A stretch of 32,138 nt of DNA from Nitrospirales bacterium (GTDB lineage: Bacteria > Nitrospirota > Nitrospiria > Nitrospirales > UBA8639): assembly GCA_021603905.1 (NCBI GenBank), contig BQIU01000051.1, positions 1 through 32,138 on the forward strand, read 5' to 3'. A program made the position numbers and the translations under genes. Within the stretch, counting starts at the first letter, position 1. Each line of letters begins with the position of its first letter. The notes below the pieces were generated by a model. That model was not told the DNA's origin, did not search any database, and was given only the letters and a program-made list of their open reading frames with translations. Positions 7,356 through 16,709 of this stretch are shown here, in pieces.

Positions 7356-10145
7356 ATGCCCCCACCACAACTTAATAAAACATACGCACCCCAGGAAGTT
7401 GAAAAACGCTGGGGCCAATATTGGATTGATAAAGGTCTTTTTACACCTAAAACAGATGGACCTGAACAATCTTATACTATCGTCATTCCTCCTCCCAACG
7501 TCACGGGCTCTCTCCATATCGGACATGCCCTGAATAGCACCCTCCAAGATATCTTGATTCGCTGGAAGCGTATGCAAGGATTTAAGGCTCTCTGGCTACC
7601 TGGGACCGATCATGCTGGGATTGCCACACAAAATGTCGTTGAACGCCAACTGATGGCTGCAGGTAGCTCACGAGAGCAAATAGGTCGTCAAGCATTCATT
7701 AAACGAGTATGGGATTGGAAGCAACAATCCGGCGATACCATTATCGAGCAACTCAAACAGTTGGGTGCGTCATGCGACTGGAGTCGTCAACGCTTCACGC
7801 TCGACGATGGACTATCGCAAGCTGTGAATGAAGTTTTCGTAACGCTTTACGAAGAAGGCCTCATCTATCGAGGAGAACGATTAATTAATTGGTGTCCACG
7901 ATGTCTGACGGCACTATCAGATATTGAAGTCGAACATGAGACCATAAAGGGCAAACTCTACCATATTCACTATCCCGTTGCGCGAAAGCCGGATACCTTC
8001 CTCACCATTGCTACAACCCGGCCAGAAACAATGCTAGGAGACACGGCCGTTGCCGTTCATCCAGATGATCTACGCTACAATCATCTTATTGGACAGTCGA
8101 TTCTATTACCACTGACCAATCGAACGATTCCGATTGTCGGTGACTCCATTCTTGTCGATCGTGAATTTGGAACAGGAGCCGTGAAAATCACGCCAGCCTC
8201 TGACTTCAATGATGAAGAAGCCGGCAAACGCCTGAACCTTCCATCAAAACCAATCTTTGATCACCATGCTCGAATCAATACGGAACTGTTCGAAAATGAT
8301 GACATTGATCCACAACTCAAAGATCGTATTCACGGAAAAGGAGAACTCGAAGCTCGAAAGCTTATTGCCGAAGCCTTGGAAGAACGGGAATTACTTCAAA
8401 AAGTCGAAGACCACACAATGGCCATTGGCAAATGCTATAGATGCAAAACTGTGATCTTACCCTATCCCTCGCCCCAATGGTTTGTGAAAATTCAGCCACT
8501 CGCCGATCCAGCCATTCAGGCTGTTGAATCGGGAGACATTCGAATTATTCCAGATTCGTGGAAGGGCAATTACTTTGGGTGGATGCGGAATCTGAAAGAT
8601 TGGTGCATCTCACGACAAATTTGGTGGGGACATCAAATTCCAGCATGGTATTGCAAAACATGTAATATCGACCACTTGCATTTCTCTAAAAAAGACCAAG
8701 AAAACCAGACCAACAATCAAAACAAACTTGAAACCTCAACCATGACAGGCTTTATCGCGCCTGAAGCCACTCCCATCATTTCAAGAACACCCCCAACCTC
8801 CTGTCCTCACTGTGGAGGCCACGAACTCCTGCAAGACCCAGATGTCCTGGACACATGGTTCTCTTCAGCTCTCTGGCCCTTCTCGACCCTCGGTTGGCCC
8901 AAAGAACATATCGATTTGAAAACGTTTTATCCGACCGCAACGTTAGTCACGGGACTCGACATTCTCTTCTTTTGGGTCGCCCGCATGATCATGATGGGAC
9001 TCAAATTTACGAATGAAGTACCATTTCGTGATGTCTATATCCATGCTCTGGTCAGAGACGCGGAAGGTCAGAAAATGAGTAAATCAAAAGGCAACGTCAT
9101 CAATCCATTAACCAAAATGCAGGAGTATGGCACTGATGCCTTGAGATTTACCTTAGCTTCAATGGCTTCGCCGGGACGCGACATCAAGCTTGCCGAAGGA
9201 CGCATTGAGGGATATCGAAACTTTGTGACAAAAATATGGAATGCAGCTCGATTTATCGCGCTATATGGTGATGGGGAGTTGAAAGCTCTTCCAACTTCGC
9301 AGCGATCCTTTGCTGACCGTTGGATTCTTAGCCGCCTGAATCATACCATTCGTGACTGTACGAGATTTTTGGAAGAGTACAGATTTGACCAAGCCACATC
9401 GACGCTCTATCAATTTCTTTGGCACGAATACTGTGACTGGTATATCGAATTAGTGAAACCTGCTTTTCAGGATCCAAACTCTGAGCTGGCCCAAGCGACT
9501 CGTCATACACTCTACGAATCATTTGAAGTCATTCAACGGCTACTTCATCCGTTCATGCCATTTTTGAGCGAAGAACTATGGCAAGCTTTTCCACACTCGG
9601 GAACATCAATTGTCACTCAACCATTCCCGACAGCCGAAAAAGATTGGGATTCTCCAAAAATTGAAAAAGATTTTCAAATCTTTGAGCAATTTGTGGATGC
9701 ATCGCGTACGAGCCGTGCCCTGCTCAACTGCTCACCGGTTCAATCCATGGTCTTCTGGGGAACGTCAACTGACCCAGAAGAGCTCCTAACACTCAACGAG
9801 CTGAAATCGAACCTTGAACACCTGACTCGTGGAACCGTGACCGTAACGGAAACCGATACCTGGTCAGCACAAAATATCCTACGCATTGTTTCAGGCTCCA
9901 TCACGATTGGAAGCACAATCGATCAGGAAATCGACTTGCAACGTGCGTTAGACCGCATACGCAAACAGGTGCTTGAAAAAGAAAAAGAATCCAGCCGCCT
10001 CCAGGCTCGCCTTTCGTCAAAAAACTTCACAGACAAAGCCGAACCAGATGTGATTCTTGAATCGCAAACTCGGTTCAAGGCTCTTACCGATGAATTAGCC
10101 CTGTTGACAAGTAGTCAAAGACAACTCTCATCGATCCTCGGATAA
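7356..10145 (+). CDS. valS: Valine--tRNA ligase
   Basis: Charges tRNA-Val with valine in the cytoplasm. At 929 residues it has the usual length for the family. Visible elements: the class I signature as HIGH at 54-57 within PPPNVTGSLHIGHALN; the CP1 editing domain with TTRPETMLGDTAV from residue 220, which clears mischarged threonine; zinc-ribbon-like cysteine pairs C360/C363, C433/C436 and C483/C486; KMSKS at 573-577; an anticodon-binding domain; and a C-terminal coiled coil (about the last 65 residues, rich in Lys, Glu, Arg and Leu) that contacts the tRNA elbow. The start ATG 7356 gives a normal N-terminus, MPPPQLNKTYAPQEVEKRW. It is the first gene of a plus-strand run; nadC begins 14 bases after its stop, so the two are probably cotranscribed. 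No T-box leader was seen. Confidence 0.98.
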   Translation: MPPPQLNKTYAPQEVEKRWGQYWIDKGLFTPKTDGPEQSYTIVIPPPNVTGSLHIGHALNSTLQDILIRWKRMQGFKALWLPGTDHAGIATQNVVERQLMAAGSSREQIGRQAFIKRVWDWKQQSGDTIIEQLKQLGASCDWSRQRFTLDDGLSQAVNEVFVTLYEEGLIYRGERLINWCPRCLTALSDIEVEHETIKGKLYHIHYPVARKPDTFLTIATTRPETMLGDTAVAVHPDDLRYNHLIGQSILLPLTNRTIPIVGDSILVDREFGTGAVKITPASDFNDEEAGKRLNLPSKPIFDHHARINTELFENDDIDPQLKDRIHGKGELEARKLIAEALEERELLQKVEDHTMAIGKCYRCKTVILPYPSPQWFVKIQPLADPAIQAVESGDIRIIPDSWKGNYFGWMRNLKDWCISRQIWWGHQIPAWYCKTCNIDHLHFSKKDQENQTNNQNKLETSTMTGFIAPEATPIISRTPPTSCPHCGGHELLQDPDVLDTWFSSALWPFSTLGWPKEHIDLKTFYPTATLVTGLDILFFWVARMIMMGLKFTNEVPFRDVYIHALVRDAEGQKMSKSKGNVINPLTKMQEYGTDALRFTLASMASPGRDIKLAEGRIEGYRNFVTKIWNAARFIALYGDGELKALPTSQRSFADRWILSRLNHTIRDCTRFLEEYRFDQATSTLYQFLWHEYCDWYIELVKPAFQDPNSELAQATRHTLYESFEVIQRLLHPFMPFLSEELWQAFPHSGTSIVTQPFPTAEKDWDSPKIEKDFQIFEQFVDASRTSRALLNCSPVQSMVFWGTSTDPEELLTLNELKSNLEHLTRGTVTVTETDTWSAQNILRIVSGSITIGSTIDQEIDLQRALDRIRKQVLEKEKESSRLQARLSSKNFTDKAEPDVILESQTRFKALTDELALLTSSQRQLSSILG

Positions 10146-10159
10146 GCTTCCCTGTGACT

Positions 10160-11047
10160 ATGTCCGCGCAAAAAACACACGTTCGCTCACTGATCAAACT
10201 CGCATTGGAAGAAGATGCTGTCGACGACGACATTACGACCAAGATCCTGATCCCTGCACGCCTTCAAGCAAAAGCCACGATTATGGCCAAAGAAAAATTG
10301 GTCCTTGCAGGCTTAGATGTCGCGAAGCAAGTGTTTACACAAGTTGATCGATCATTGAAATTTAAGGCCTATCAGAAAGATGGAAGTGTTATAAAGGCAG
10401 GAACGATTTGCTGTATGATCTCGGGAAACGCCAGGTCGTTACTCAAAGCCGAGCGTGTCGCCTTAAACTTTCTACAACATTTATCGGGAATCGCGACACT
10501 CACACGCCAATTTTGCCTCGCGTTAACAACGTCTTCAACGAAAATTCTTGACACACGGAAAACGACCCCAGGATTGCGGTCTTTACAAAAACAGGCTGTG
10601 ACCTTTGGCGGAGGACACAATCACCGACAATCCTTAAAAGATGGAATTCTCATCAAAGACAATCATTTGACCTTACTGTATTCCAAAAAAATCACACTGG
10701 ATCAAGCTTGTCACCTGGCCAAAACACAAGCCCCCGCTCGCCTGAAAGTCTGTGTTGAAACCGAGACGTTGGATCAAGTAACAGCAGCGATACGAGGCAA
10801 AGCCGATATCATTCTTTTAGATAATATGCCTCCTCACATTCTCCGTCAGGCGATTCAGCTAATAGACGGGAGAGCCCTTACTGAAATATCGGGAGGAATC
10901 ACTCTGGAAAATGTTCAAAGTATTGCAAGCGTTGGAGCGGACTTTATCTCCATCGGAGCCCTAACCCACTCAGCTCGGTCCATGGATCTAAGCTTATCTC
11001 TTAACCCGATTACACAATCACATCTCCGTCGACCACGCAATGGGTAG
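10160..11047 (+). CDS. nadC: Nicotinate-nucleotide pyrophosphorylase (quinolinate phosphoribosyltransferase)
   Basis: Converts quinolinate and PRPP to nicotinate mononucleotide, CO2 and pyrophosphate, the step by which the de novo NAD pathway enters the common branch. The 295-residue protein has EEDAVDDDIT near the N-terminus, the PRPP/quinolinate-binding block LDTRKTTPGLR (D131-R133-K134) followed by GGGHNHR, ILIKDNH (K166-H169), and ISGGITLENV in the C-terminal barrel. I chose ATG 10160; a GTG two codons earlier (10154) is equally open, and neither has a clear ribosome binding site, so translation may be coupled to valS. The 3' end overlaps birA by 8 bases. nadA and nadB are not in the window. 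Confidence 0.96.
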   Translation: MSAQKTHVRSLIKLALEEDAVDDDITTKILIPARLQAKATIMAKEKLVLAGLDVAKQVFTQVDRSLKFKAYQKDGSVIKAGTICCMISGNARSLLKAERVALNFLQHLSGIATLTRQFCLALTTSSTKILDTRKTTPGLRSLQKQAVTFGGGHNHRQSLKDGILIKDNHLTLLYSKKITLDQACHLAKTQAPARLKVCVETETLDQVTAAIRGKADIILLDNMPPHILRQAIQLIDGRALTEISGGITLENVQSIASVGADFISIGALTHSARSMDLSLSLNPITQSHLRRPRNG

Positions 11048-11915
11048 TTTGATGAACAATTCCCAGAAACACGCCGATATCTCCCCAGAGGTCCTTCAGT
11101 CGCTGCTTTCAACCAAGGAAATTGGTCGGCCCACGATTATTTACAATGAAGTTTCTTCAACTAATACATTAGGTTTCGAAGAAGCGCAACGCCAGGCTTC
11201 CCATGGCACTGTCATTCTTGCTGATTGCCAAACTGCGGGAAAAGGACGTCAGGGCCGTTTCTGGCACTCCCCTGCTGGAAAAAACCTCTACTTTTCAATC
11301 GTATTAACACAACCTGCCTATCAAGCCCATGCGTCATGGCTTCCCTTAGTGACAGGCATTGCCTTAGCTGAGACTCTTGAATTGATTTCTGGACTTTCAA
11401 TCTCCCTTAAGTGGCCCAATGACATTATCATTCGTGATAAAAAGTTAGCTGGAATCCTCTGTGAAGCTAGGCAAAATGGAGATGGGGCTTGGGCCGCTGT
11501 CGTAGGAGTTGGCATTAACATACATAATAACCAAGGTGACTTTCCTGAAGAATTACAAGGCACCGCCACGTCTCTCAGACTAGAAAGTCACAGGCAATAT
11601 GATCGCCTGCCCTTGTTAGCAGCATTTCTCAAAAATGTTGAGACCTACTACGAAAGATTATCTTCAGCAAATGTTGACGCCATACGAGCCGAATACATGA
11701 AACGATGCATCACATTGCGACGTTCAATTGAAATCCAGCTTCATTCCGGAAATCGGGTCGAAGGGGTAGCCGTCGATATTGGCAATGATGGTGAACTACG
11801 CATCATTCCTTCAGAGAGTCACGGAAACCAAACAATAATGGCCATACGGTCAGGCGATGTGATCCATGCCCGAAAACCCTCACAGCTTATTAAGAAGGCT
11901 ACAATCTCAGATTAA
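11040..11915 (+). CDS. birA: Biotin--[acetyl-CoA-carboxylase] ligase
   Basis: Activates biotin with ATP and transfers it to the biotin carboxyl carrier domain of acetyl-CoA carboxylase and similar enzymes. The 291-residue protein has the biotinyl-AMP loop GKGRQGR at 67-73, KWPNDI from 124, the catalytic-region lysine in DKKLAGILCE (around 134-135), GVGIN at 156-160 and the small C-terminal SH3-like domain (about 235-285). It lacks the N-terminal winged helix of bifunctional BirA, so it should be an enzyme only and not a repressor of biotin synthesis. The ATG overlaps the end of nadC, suggesting translational coupling; a second ATG at 11052 would be four codons shorter. coaX follows after 29 bases. 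Confidence 0.95.
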   Translation: MGSLMNNSQKHADISPEVLQSLLSTKEIGRPTIIYNEVSSTNTLGFEEAQRQASHGTVILADCQTAGKGRQGRFWHSPAGKNLYFSIVLTQPAYQAHASWLPLVTGIALAETLELISGLSISLKWPNDIIIRDKKLAGILCEARQNGDGAWAAVVGVGINIHNNQGDFPEELQGTATSLRLESHRQYDRLPLLAAFLKNVETYYERLSSANVDAIRAEYMKRCITLRRSIEIQLHSGNRVEGVAVDIGNDGELRIIPSESHGNQTIMAIRSGDVIHARKPSQLIKKATISD

Positions 11916-11944
11916 TTACGCCATTATTCAGAAACTAGAGAATC

Positions 11945-12715
11945 ATGCTACTCGCCATTGATATAGGGAATAGTCATATTGTCGGAGGAATCTTCGATCA
12001 TGAACACCTACGTGCCGCTTGGCGTTTAGCCACAGATCAAACTAAAACCACGGATGAATACGGAATTCTCTCACTTTCCCTGCTAGATTCCTATAGCATA
12101 TCCACCTCTCAAATAACTGGCTGTATTATATCCAGTGTCGTACCACCCATCACTGTGGTCTTCGAGTCCATGGTCAAAACGTTTTTCAAGCAAAATCCAA
12201 TTATTGTTTCATATAAAAGCCCTCTTGGCCTTTCCTTGCGATATCAACATCCCCAGGAAATCGGAACAGATCGACTGGTTAATGCCGCTGCAGCCTTTGA
12301 ACGATACCAACGTGCGCTCATCATTGTGGATTTTGGGACCGCGACAACCTTTTGTACCGTCACGACATCAGGTGAATACCTAGGCGGGGCAATCGCTCCT
12401 GGCCTAAAAAGCTCAGCGGATTCGCTTCACCTTCAAACAGCCCAACTCCCAATTATCGATTTGGTCCGACCACCAATGGTTATTGGCACCGATACGATTA
12501 CCAGTATGCAATCAGGTCTCATTTTTGGCTATTCAGGACTCGTCGATGAATTAGTACGAAGAATTCAAGAAGAAATTCGGGAAACCACCTACGTTATCGC
12601 TACAGGAGGCTTAGCTACAGTTATTTCTCAAATTTCCTCTACGATCGATGAAGTCCGACCAAATCTCACACTAGAAGGCTTGGAACTCCTTTATCGACGA
12701 ACAATCTCCGCATAG
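11945..12715 (+). CDS. coaX: Type III pantothenate kinase
   Basis: Phosphorylates pantothenate, the first committed step of coenzyme A synthesis. The 256-residue product is of the usual length and belongs to the acetate kinase/Hsp70 fold: phosphate-1 loop AIDIGNS (D6), GTDRLVN at 107-113 in the pantothenate-binding region, phosphate-2 loop DFGTATT at 129-135, and GGAIAPG at 147-153. Type III kinases generally need a monovalent cation and escape feedback by CoA. birA and coaX adjoin here as separate genes, whereas in some lineages they are fused. It is the last gene of the valS-nadC-birA-coaX run; a 145-base gap with a candidate promoter separates it from grpE. Confidence 0.96.
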   Translation: MLLAIDIGNSHIVGGIFDHEHLRAAWRLATDQTKTTDEYGILSLSLLDSYSISTSQITGCIISSVVPPITVVFESMVKTFFKQNPIIVSYKSPLGLSLRYQHPQEIGTDRLVNAAAAFERYQRALIIVDFGTATTFCTVTTSGEYLGGAIAPGLKSSADSLHLQTAQLPIIDLVRPPMVIGTDTITSMQSGLIFGYSGLVDELVRRIQEEIRETTYVIATGGLATVISQISSTIDEVRPNLTLEGLELLYRRTISA

Positions 12716-12782
12716 TGAACACCGGCCATATCGTCAATTTTCTCTAAATTTTTGAAAAATGTAGGAAATTTCAGCCAGTGGG

Positions 12783-12811
12783 TTGACTTTAACTATTCCC
12801 ATGACTATCTG
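12783..12811 (+). promoter_or_regulatory. Candidate sigma-70-type promoter for grpE-dnaK-dnaJ
   Basis: TTGACT at 12783-12788, a 17-base spacer and TATCTG at 12806-12811 form a plausible -35/-10 pair about 50 bases before the grpE start. The -10 is a weak match. The segment CCCATGACT resembles a heat-shock sigma-32 -10 box, but its spacing to TTGACT is too short. No CIRCE inverted repeat is visible, so HrcA control here is unlikely. Confidence 0.4.
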
Positions 12812-12860
12812 GAGAACACACGATTTTGTACGGATGAAATTAGAGGAGAAAAGGCTGTTT

Positions 12861-13496
12861 ATGAGCACAAGCGATCAACCCATTCAGGAAGATGCTCCCG
12901 AGAGCGAAGGGTTAACCCCCTGCTCTTCTTCTGAACAGAAGGAAGACATCGCTCAAGAAACCACATTACCCGATGATATTGAGACTCTTCGGCAAGACCT
13001 CAAGGCGAAAACTGAAGAAGCAGACACGGCTCACGATAAATACTTACGCTTAGCGGCAGAATTTGATAATTACAAAAGACGTTCACAGCGCGACCAAAGT
13101 GACGCGATTAAGTTTGCCAATGAAAAATTGATCAAAGATCTCCTGCCAACCCTAGACAACCTTGAACGTGCGATCCAAGCAGCACAGGAACAAAATTTAA
13201 CTGGCCCCCTTCTGGAAGGCGTGATCTTAACCCATAAACAATTCCTCGAAACATTGACAAAACTTGGATTACAACAAATTACAAGCCCTGGAGAACCCTT
13301 TGATCCTTCTAAGCATCAGGCTGTCGCGCAAGTCGAATCAGACACGGCACAGCCCAATACGGTCATCGACGAATATCAAAAGGGTTATTTTTTACACGAA
13401 CGCATTCTTCGCCCGGCGATGGTGACCGTCGCCAAATCACAATCTGATCAAGACACGAATACTAATAGCGAACAGAGCTGTACTGAAGGAGGATAA
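12861..13496 (+). CDS. grpE: Nucleotide exchange factor GrpE
   Basis: Releases ADP from DnaK in the Hsp70 cycle. The 211-residue protein has an acidic, disordered N-terminus (EDAPESEGL...), a long dimerising helix containing [12 protein letters not shown], and the C-terminal beta domain with [12 protein letters not shown] and [16 protein letters not shown], which holds the family signature. The in-frame open frame extends 26 codons further upstream, but those residues are not GrpE-like and span the candidate promoter; ATG 12861 is preceded by AAAAGG at 6 bases and GAGGAG further up, so I take it as the start. dnaK begins 4 bases after the stop, indicating one operon. Confidence 0.95.
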   Translation: MSTSDQPIQEDAPESEGLTPCSSSEQKEDIAQETTLPDDIETLRQDLKAKTEEADTAHDKYLRLAAEFDNYKRRSQRDQSDAIKFANEKLIKDLLPTLDNLERAIQAAQEQNLTGPLLEGVILTHKQFLETLTKLGLQQITSPGEPFDPSKHQAVAQVESDTAQPNTVIDEYQKGYFLHERILRPAMVTVAKSQSDQDTNTNSEQSCTEGG

Positions 13497-13500
13497 GAGC

Positions 13501-15438
13501 ATGAGTAAGATCATTGGAATAGACTTGGGAACGACGAATTCTTGCGTCGCAGTGATGAGCGGTGGAGACCCTAACGTCATTGCCAATTCCGAGGGAGGCC
13601 GAACGACGCCATCAGTTGTCGCCGTCAACGATAAGGATGAACGCCTCGTCGGACAGATTGCCAAACGGCAAGCCATTACGAATCCCGAAAATACCATTTT
13701 TTCCGTCAAGCGACTGATGGGGCGAAAATTTAATTCACCGGAAGTCGCCGATGCGGTCAAACGCCTTCCCTACAGGATTGTTGAAGCGGAAAACGGTGAC
13801 GTCGACGTTCAAATTCGTGGAAAACACCATAGCCCACCAGAAGTCTCTGCCATGATTCTTCAAAAAATGAAACAAACTGCAGAAGACTACCTCGGCGAGA
13901 AAGTTACAGACGCGGTCATTACCGTTCCAGCCTACTTTGATGATAGTCAAAGGCAAGCCACAAAGGATGCAGGACAAATTGCAGGCCTCAATGTTCTCCG
14001 CATTATCAATGAGCCAACAGCAGCATCTCTCGCCTATGGTCTTGATAAGAAAAAAGATGAGCGCATTGCCGTCTACGATTTAGGGGGTGGAACATTCGAT
14101 GTCTCGATTCTTGAAATTGGCGATGGCGTCTTTGAAGTTAAATCCACAAACGGCGATACCTTTCTTGGTGGAGATGACTTTGACCTTCGAATTATTGACT
14201 GGCTTGTTGAAGAATTCAAAAAAGATCAGGGCATTGACCTACAAAAAGATCGAATGGCGCTTCAACGACTGAAAGAAGCGGCAGAACGGGCAAAAATTGA
14301 GTTATCGTCTTCGCAAGAAACGGAAGTCAATCTCCCCTTCATTACAGCCGATGCCAGCGGACCGAAACATCTTGTCCTGAAGCTGACACGGTCCAAGTTC
14401 GAACAGCTCGTTGATGATCTGATCACGCGTTCCATCGAACCATGTAAAAAGGCCCTTTCTGATGCTGGACTCTCTGCCAGTGAAATCAACGAAATCGTCC
14501 TCGTCGGTGGCATGACGAGAATGCCGAAAGTCATCGAACGGGTTAAAGAGTTTTTTGGCAAAGAACCACACAAAGGGGTCAACCCTGATGAAGTCGTGGC
14601 CATTGGAGCCGCCATCCAAGGTGGTGTGCTTAAAGGTGACGTGAAAGACGTCCTCCTGCTTGATGTCACTCCTCTTTCATTGGGCATTGAAACCTTAGGT
14701 GGAATTTTCACGAGACTGATTGACCGGAATACGACGATTCCGACAAAGAAAAGCCAAGTATTTTCCACGGCAGCTGATAACCAAACCGCCGTGACGATTC
14801 GCGTCTTTCAAGGTGAACGTGAAATGGCCAACGACAATAAATTGTTGGGACAATTTGACTTGGTCGGAATTCCATCTGCGCCTCGTGGTCTGCCCCAAAT
14901 TGAGGTCACCTTTGACATTGATGCCAATGGGATCGTGCACGTGTCGGCTAAGGACATGGCGACACAAAAGGAACAGTCGATCAAGATCACGGCATCCAGC
15001 GGGCTGAGCAAGGAAGAAGTTGACCAACTCGTCAAGGATGCGCAAGCGCATACGGAAGAAGACAAGAAGAAACGAGAACTGGTTGAACTCAAAAACCAAG
15101 CTGACACCCTTATTTACAGCACAGAAAAGAACCTGTCTGAACATGGTGATAAAGTTGACGAGGAAGAAAAGTCTAAAATTACAACCGCGATTGCCGACTT
15201 AAGGGCTGCGTTGGATAGTGCCGACGCTGAGTTAGTTAAAACATCAATGCAAAACCTCACGACAGCCTCTCATAAACTCGCAGAGGAAATGTACAAAAAG
15301 GCTTCCGCCGATGCTGCCACCTCTGGCTCACCGGAAGGCCACACTGAGGACACGAATAGTGATGACACCTCTTCTTCAAATTCAGATGAGAAAATTGTTG
15401 ACGCGGAATTTGAAGAAGTCGACAAAGAAGCAAAATAG
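13501..15438 (+). CDS. dnaK: Chaperone protein DnaK (Hsp70)
   Basis: The ATP-driven Hsp70 chaperone, which binds exposed hydrophobic segments with the help of DnaJ and GrpE. The 645-residue protein shows the ATPase domain with [10 protein letters not shown] at the N-terminus, [12 protein letters not shown] at 191-202 and [13 protein letters not shown]; the interdomain linker DVLLLDV at 383-389; the substrate-binding beta domain; the helical lid; and an acidic tail ending [12 protein letters not shown], the usual conserved end. The gene is preceded by AGGAGG about 8 bases before the ATG. It sits between grpE and dnaJ in the common bacterial order. Confidence 0.99.
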   Translation: MSKIIGIDLGTTNSCVAVMSGGDPNVIANSEGGRTTPSVVAVNDKDERLVGQIAKRQAITNPENTIFSVKRLMGRKFNSPEVADAVKRLPYRIVEAENGDVDVQIRGKHHSPPEVSAMILQKMKQTAEDYLGEKVTDAVITVPAYFDDSQRQATKDAGQIAGLNVLRIINEPTAASLAYGLDKKKDERIAVYDLGGGTFDVSILEIGDGVFEVKSTNGDTFLGGDDFDLRIIDWLVEEFKKDQGIDLQKDRMALQRLKEAAERAKIELSSSQETEVNLPFITADASGPKHLVLKLTRSKFEQLVDDLITRSIEPCKKALSDAGLSASEINEIVLVGGMTRMPKVIERVKEFFGKEPHKGVNPDEVVAIGAAIQGGVLKGDVKDVLLLDVTPLSLGIETLGGIFTRLIDRNTTIPTKKSQVFSTAADNQTAVTIRVFQGEREMANDNKLLGQFDLVGIPSAPRGLPQIEVTFDIDANGIVHVSAKDMATQKEQSIKITASSGLSKEEVDQLVKDAQAHTEEDKKKRELVELKNQADTLIYSTEKNLSEHGDKVDEEEKSKITTAIADLRAALDSADAELVKTSMQNLTTASHKLAEEMYKKASADAATSGSPEGHTEDTNSDDTSSSNSDEKIVDAEFEEVDKEAK

Positions 15439-15525
15439 AGTAGAATAAATGAGAGGGTGCATGCGACATATACATGATCAACATGCCGAGTACAACCATT
15501 TTGACATGGAGACAGCTCTGACATA

Positions 15526-16653
15526 ATGGCACAAACTGGAAAACGTGATTATTATGAAGTCCTCGGTGTTGATCGAAGTGCTTCCGAAGACGACATCAAA
15601 AAGGCATTTCGAAAACTTGCCAGACAACATCACCCCGACCTTCAAAGCGATGCCACCAAAAAGAAGGCCGCAGAGGAATTGTTTAAAGAGGCCGGAGAAG
15701 CCTATGAAATCCTGAGTGACGCCGAACGACGAAAAAAGTACGACATGTTCGGACACTCAGGCGGACCACAAGGGTTTGGTGGAGCTGAGGGATTTGACTT
15801 TGGCCGTGGATTTGACGATGTATTCGGAGATATCTTTGAAGGGTTTTTTGGTGGTGGCCGAGGCCGGTCTCGAGCTGAATCCGGCACCGATCTTCAATAC
15901 AATCTTGAACTCTCCTTCGAAGAAGCCGTTACCGGAAAAGAAGCTAAGTTAAAAATTCCAAGATGGGAAACGTGTGATACTTGCCATGGAACCGGGGCAC
16001 AATCTGACAAATCAGTTAAAACGTGCTCAACATGTCGAGGTATTGGACAAATCCGGCTTCAGCAAGGATTTTTCACAATTAATCGACCATGTGGAGAGTG
16101 TCAAGGAACGGGGAAAATTATATCCGATCCATGTCGAGAATGTCGCGGGAAAAGACGCGTCTATCGGGAACGTACCTTGTCCGTCACGATTCCGGCCGGC
16201 ATGGAAACCGGCATGCGGCTTCGATTAGCCCATGAAGGAGAGCATGGCTCCAACGGCGGTCCTCCAGGGGATTTGTATGTTGCCATTTCAGTTAAACCTC
16301 ATCAGTTCTTCACAAGGAAAGGCAACGATGTCTTATATGACCTTCCTGTTCATTTTGTGACTGCCACTCTAGGGGGGAAAGTCGAAGTACCAACCTTGAA
16401 AGGCAGTACCATGGTCAAGATACCTGAGGGAACCCAACCTGATAAGGTTCTTCGGTTAAAAGGAATAGGCATTCCCAGCGTGAAAAACGGTCAACCTGGC
16501 GATCAACTGATTCGTGTCCAGGTGAAAATTCCAACAAAATTAACGCTCCGCGAACGAGAACTTCTTATGGCCTTTGCCCAAGAAAGTAATGTCTTAAATG
16601 AGCAGGGTGATGGGGAAGGCCTTTTTGACAAAGTCAAAAACTTATTTGAATAA
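15526..16653 (+). CDS. dnaJ: Chaperone protein DnaJ (Hsp40, type A)
   Basis: Delivers substrates to DnaK and stimulates its ATPase. The 375-residue protein has the full type A layout: J domain with HPD at 36-38; a Gly/Phe-rich linker (about 77-113); four zinc-binding CxxC repeats (C150/C153, C167/C170, C189/C192, C203/C206); and two C-terminal beta domains ending in a dimerisation region. The fourth repeat, CRECRGKRR, has lost the final Gly of CxxCxGxG but keeps both cysteines. An 87-base gap separates it from dnaK. A hairpin with a T-run begins 25 bases after the stop and overlaps the start of rsmE. Confidence 0.98.
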   Translation: MAQTGKRDYYEVLGVDRSASEDDIKKAFRKLARQHHPDLQSDATKKKAAEELFKEAGEAYEILSDAERRKKYDMFGHSGGPQGFGGAEGFDFGRGFDDVFGDIFEGFFGGGRGRSRAESGTDLQYNLELSFEEAVTGKEAKLKIPRWETCDTCHGTGAQSDKSVKTCSTCRGIGQIRLQQGFFTINRPCGECQGTGKIISDPCRECRGKRRVYRERTLSVTIPAGMETGMRLRLAHEGEHGSNGGPPGDLYVAISVKPHQFFTRKGNDVLYDLPVHFVTATLGGKVEVPTLKGSTMVKIPEGTQPDKVLRLKGIGIPSVKNGQPGDQLIRVQVKIPTKLTLRERELLMAFAQESNVLNEQGDGEGLFDKVKNLFE

Positions 16654-16655
16654 TA

Positions 16656-16667
16656 GCCGACGTCGGC
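16656..16667. repeat. Perfect 12-base palindrome after dnaJ
   Basis: GCCGACGTCGGC begins two bases after the dnaJ stop. With no loop it would form only a short hairpin, and it is followed by ATTTTCTTT, so it might add to transcription termination or be a protein-binding site. It lies 11 bases before the next hairpin. Confidence 0.4.
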
Positions 16668-16678
16668 ATTTTCTTTAT

Positions 16679-16709
16679 CCGGCGAATGTTCCCTATGCCG
16701 GTTTTTTTT
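16679..16709 (+). terminator. Terminator-like hairpin overlapping the rsmE start
   Basis: CCGGC (16679-16683) and GCCGG (16697-16701) form a five-base GC stem around a 13-base loop, followed at once by eight T's (16702-16709). This matches an intrinsic terminator for grpE-dnaK-dnaJ, though the stem is short. The right arm and T-run are also the first codons of rsmE, so termination and rsmE translation may compete. Confidence 0.5.

Noticed and set aside
12783..12860. Longer GrpE N-terminus starting at 12783
   Set aside because: The extra 26 residues are not GrpE-like, the start overlaps the candidate promoter, and ATG 12861 has AAAAGG at good spacing.
12716..12860. CIRCE or sigma-32 heat-shock control upstream of grpE
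   Set aside because: No TTAGCACTC/GAGTGCTAA dyad is present, and the CCCAT-like box is too close to TTGACT for a sigma-32 promoter.
15499..15528. Promoter before dnaJ (TTGACA near 15501)
   Set aside because: At 17-base spacing the -10 would be TAATGG overlapping the dnaJ start codon, which is not workable.
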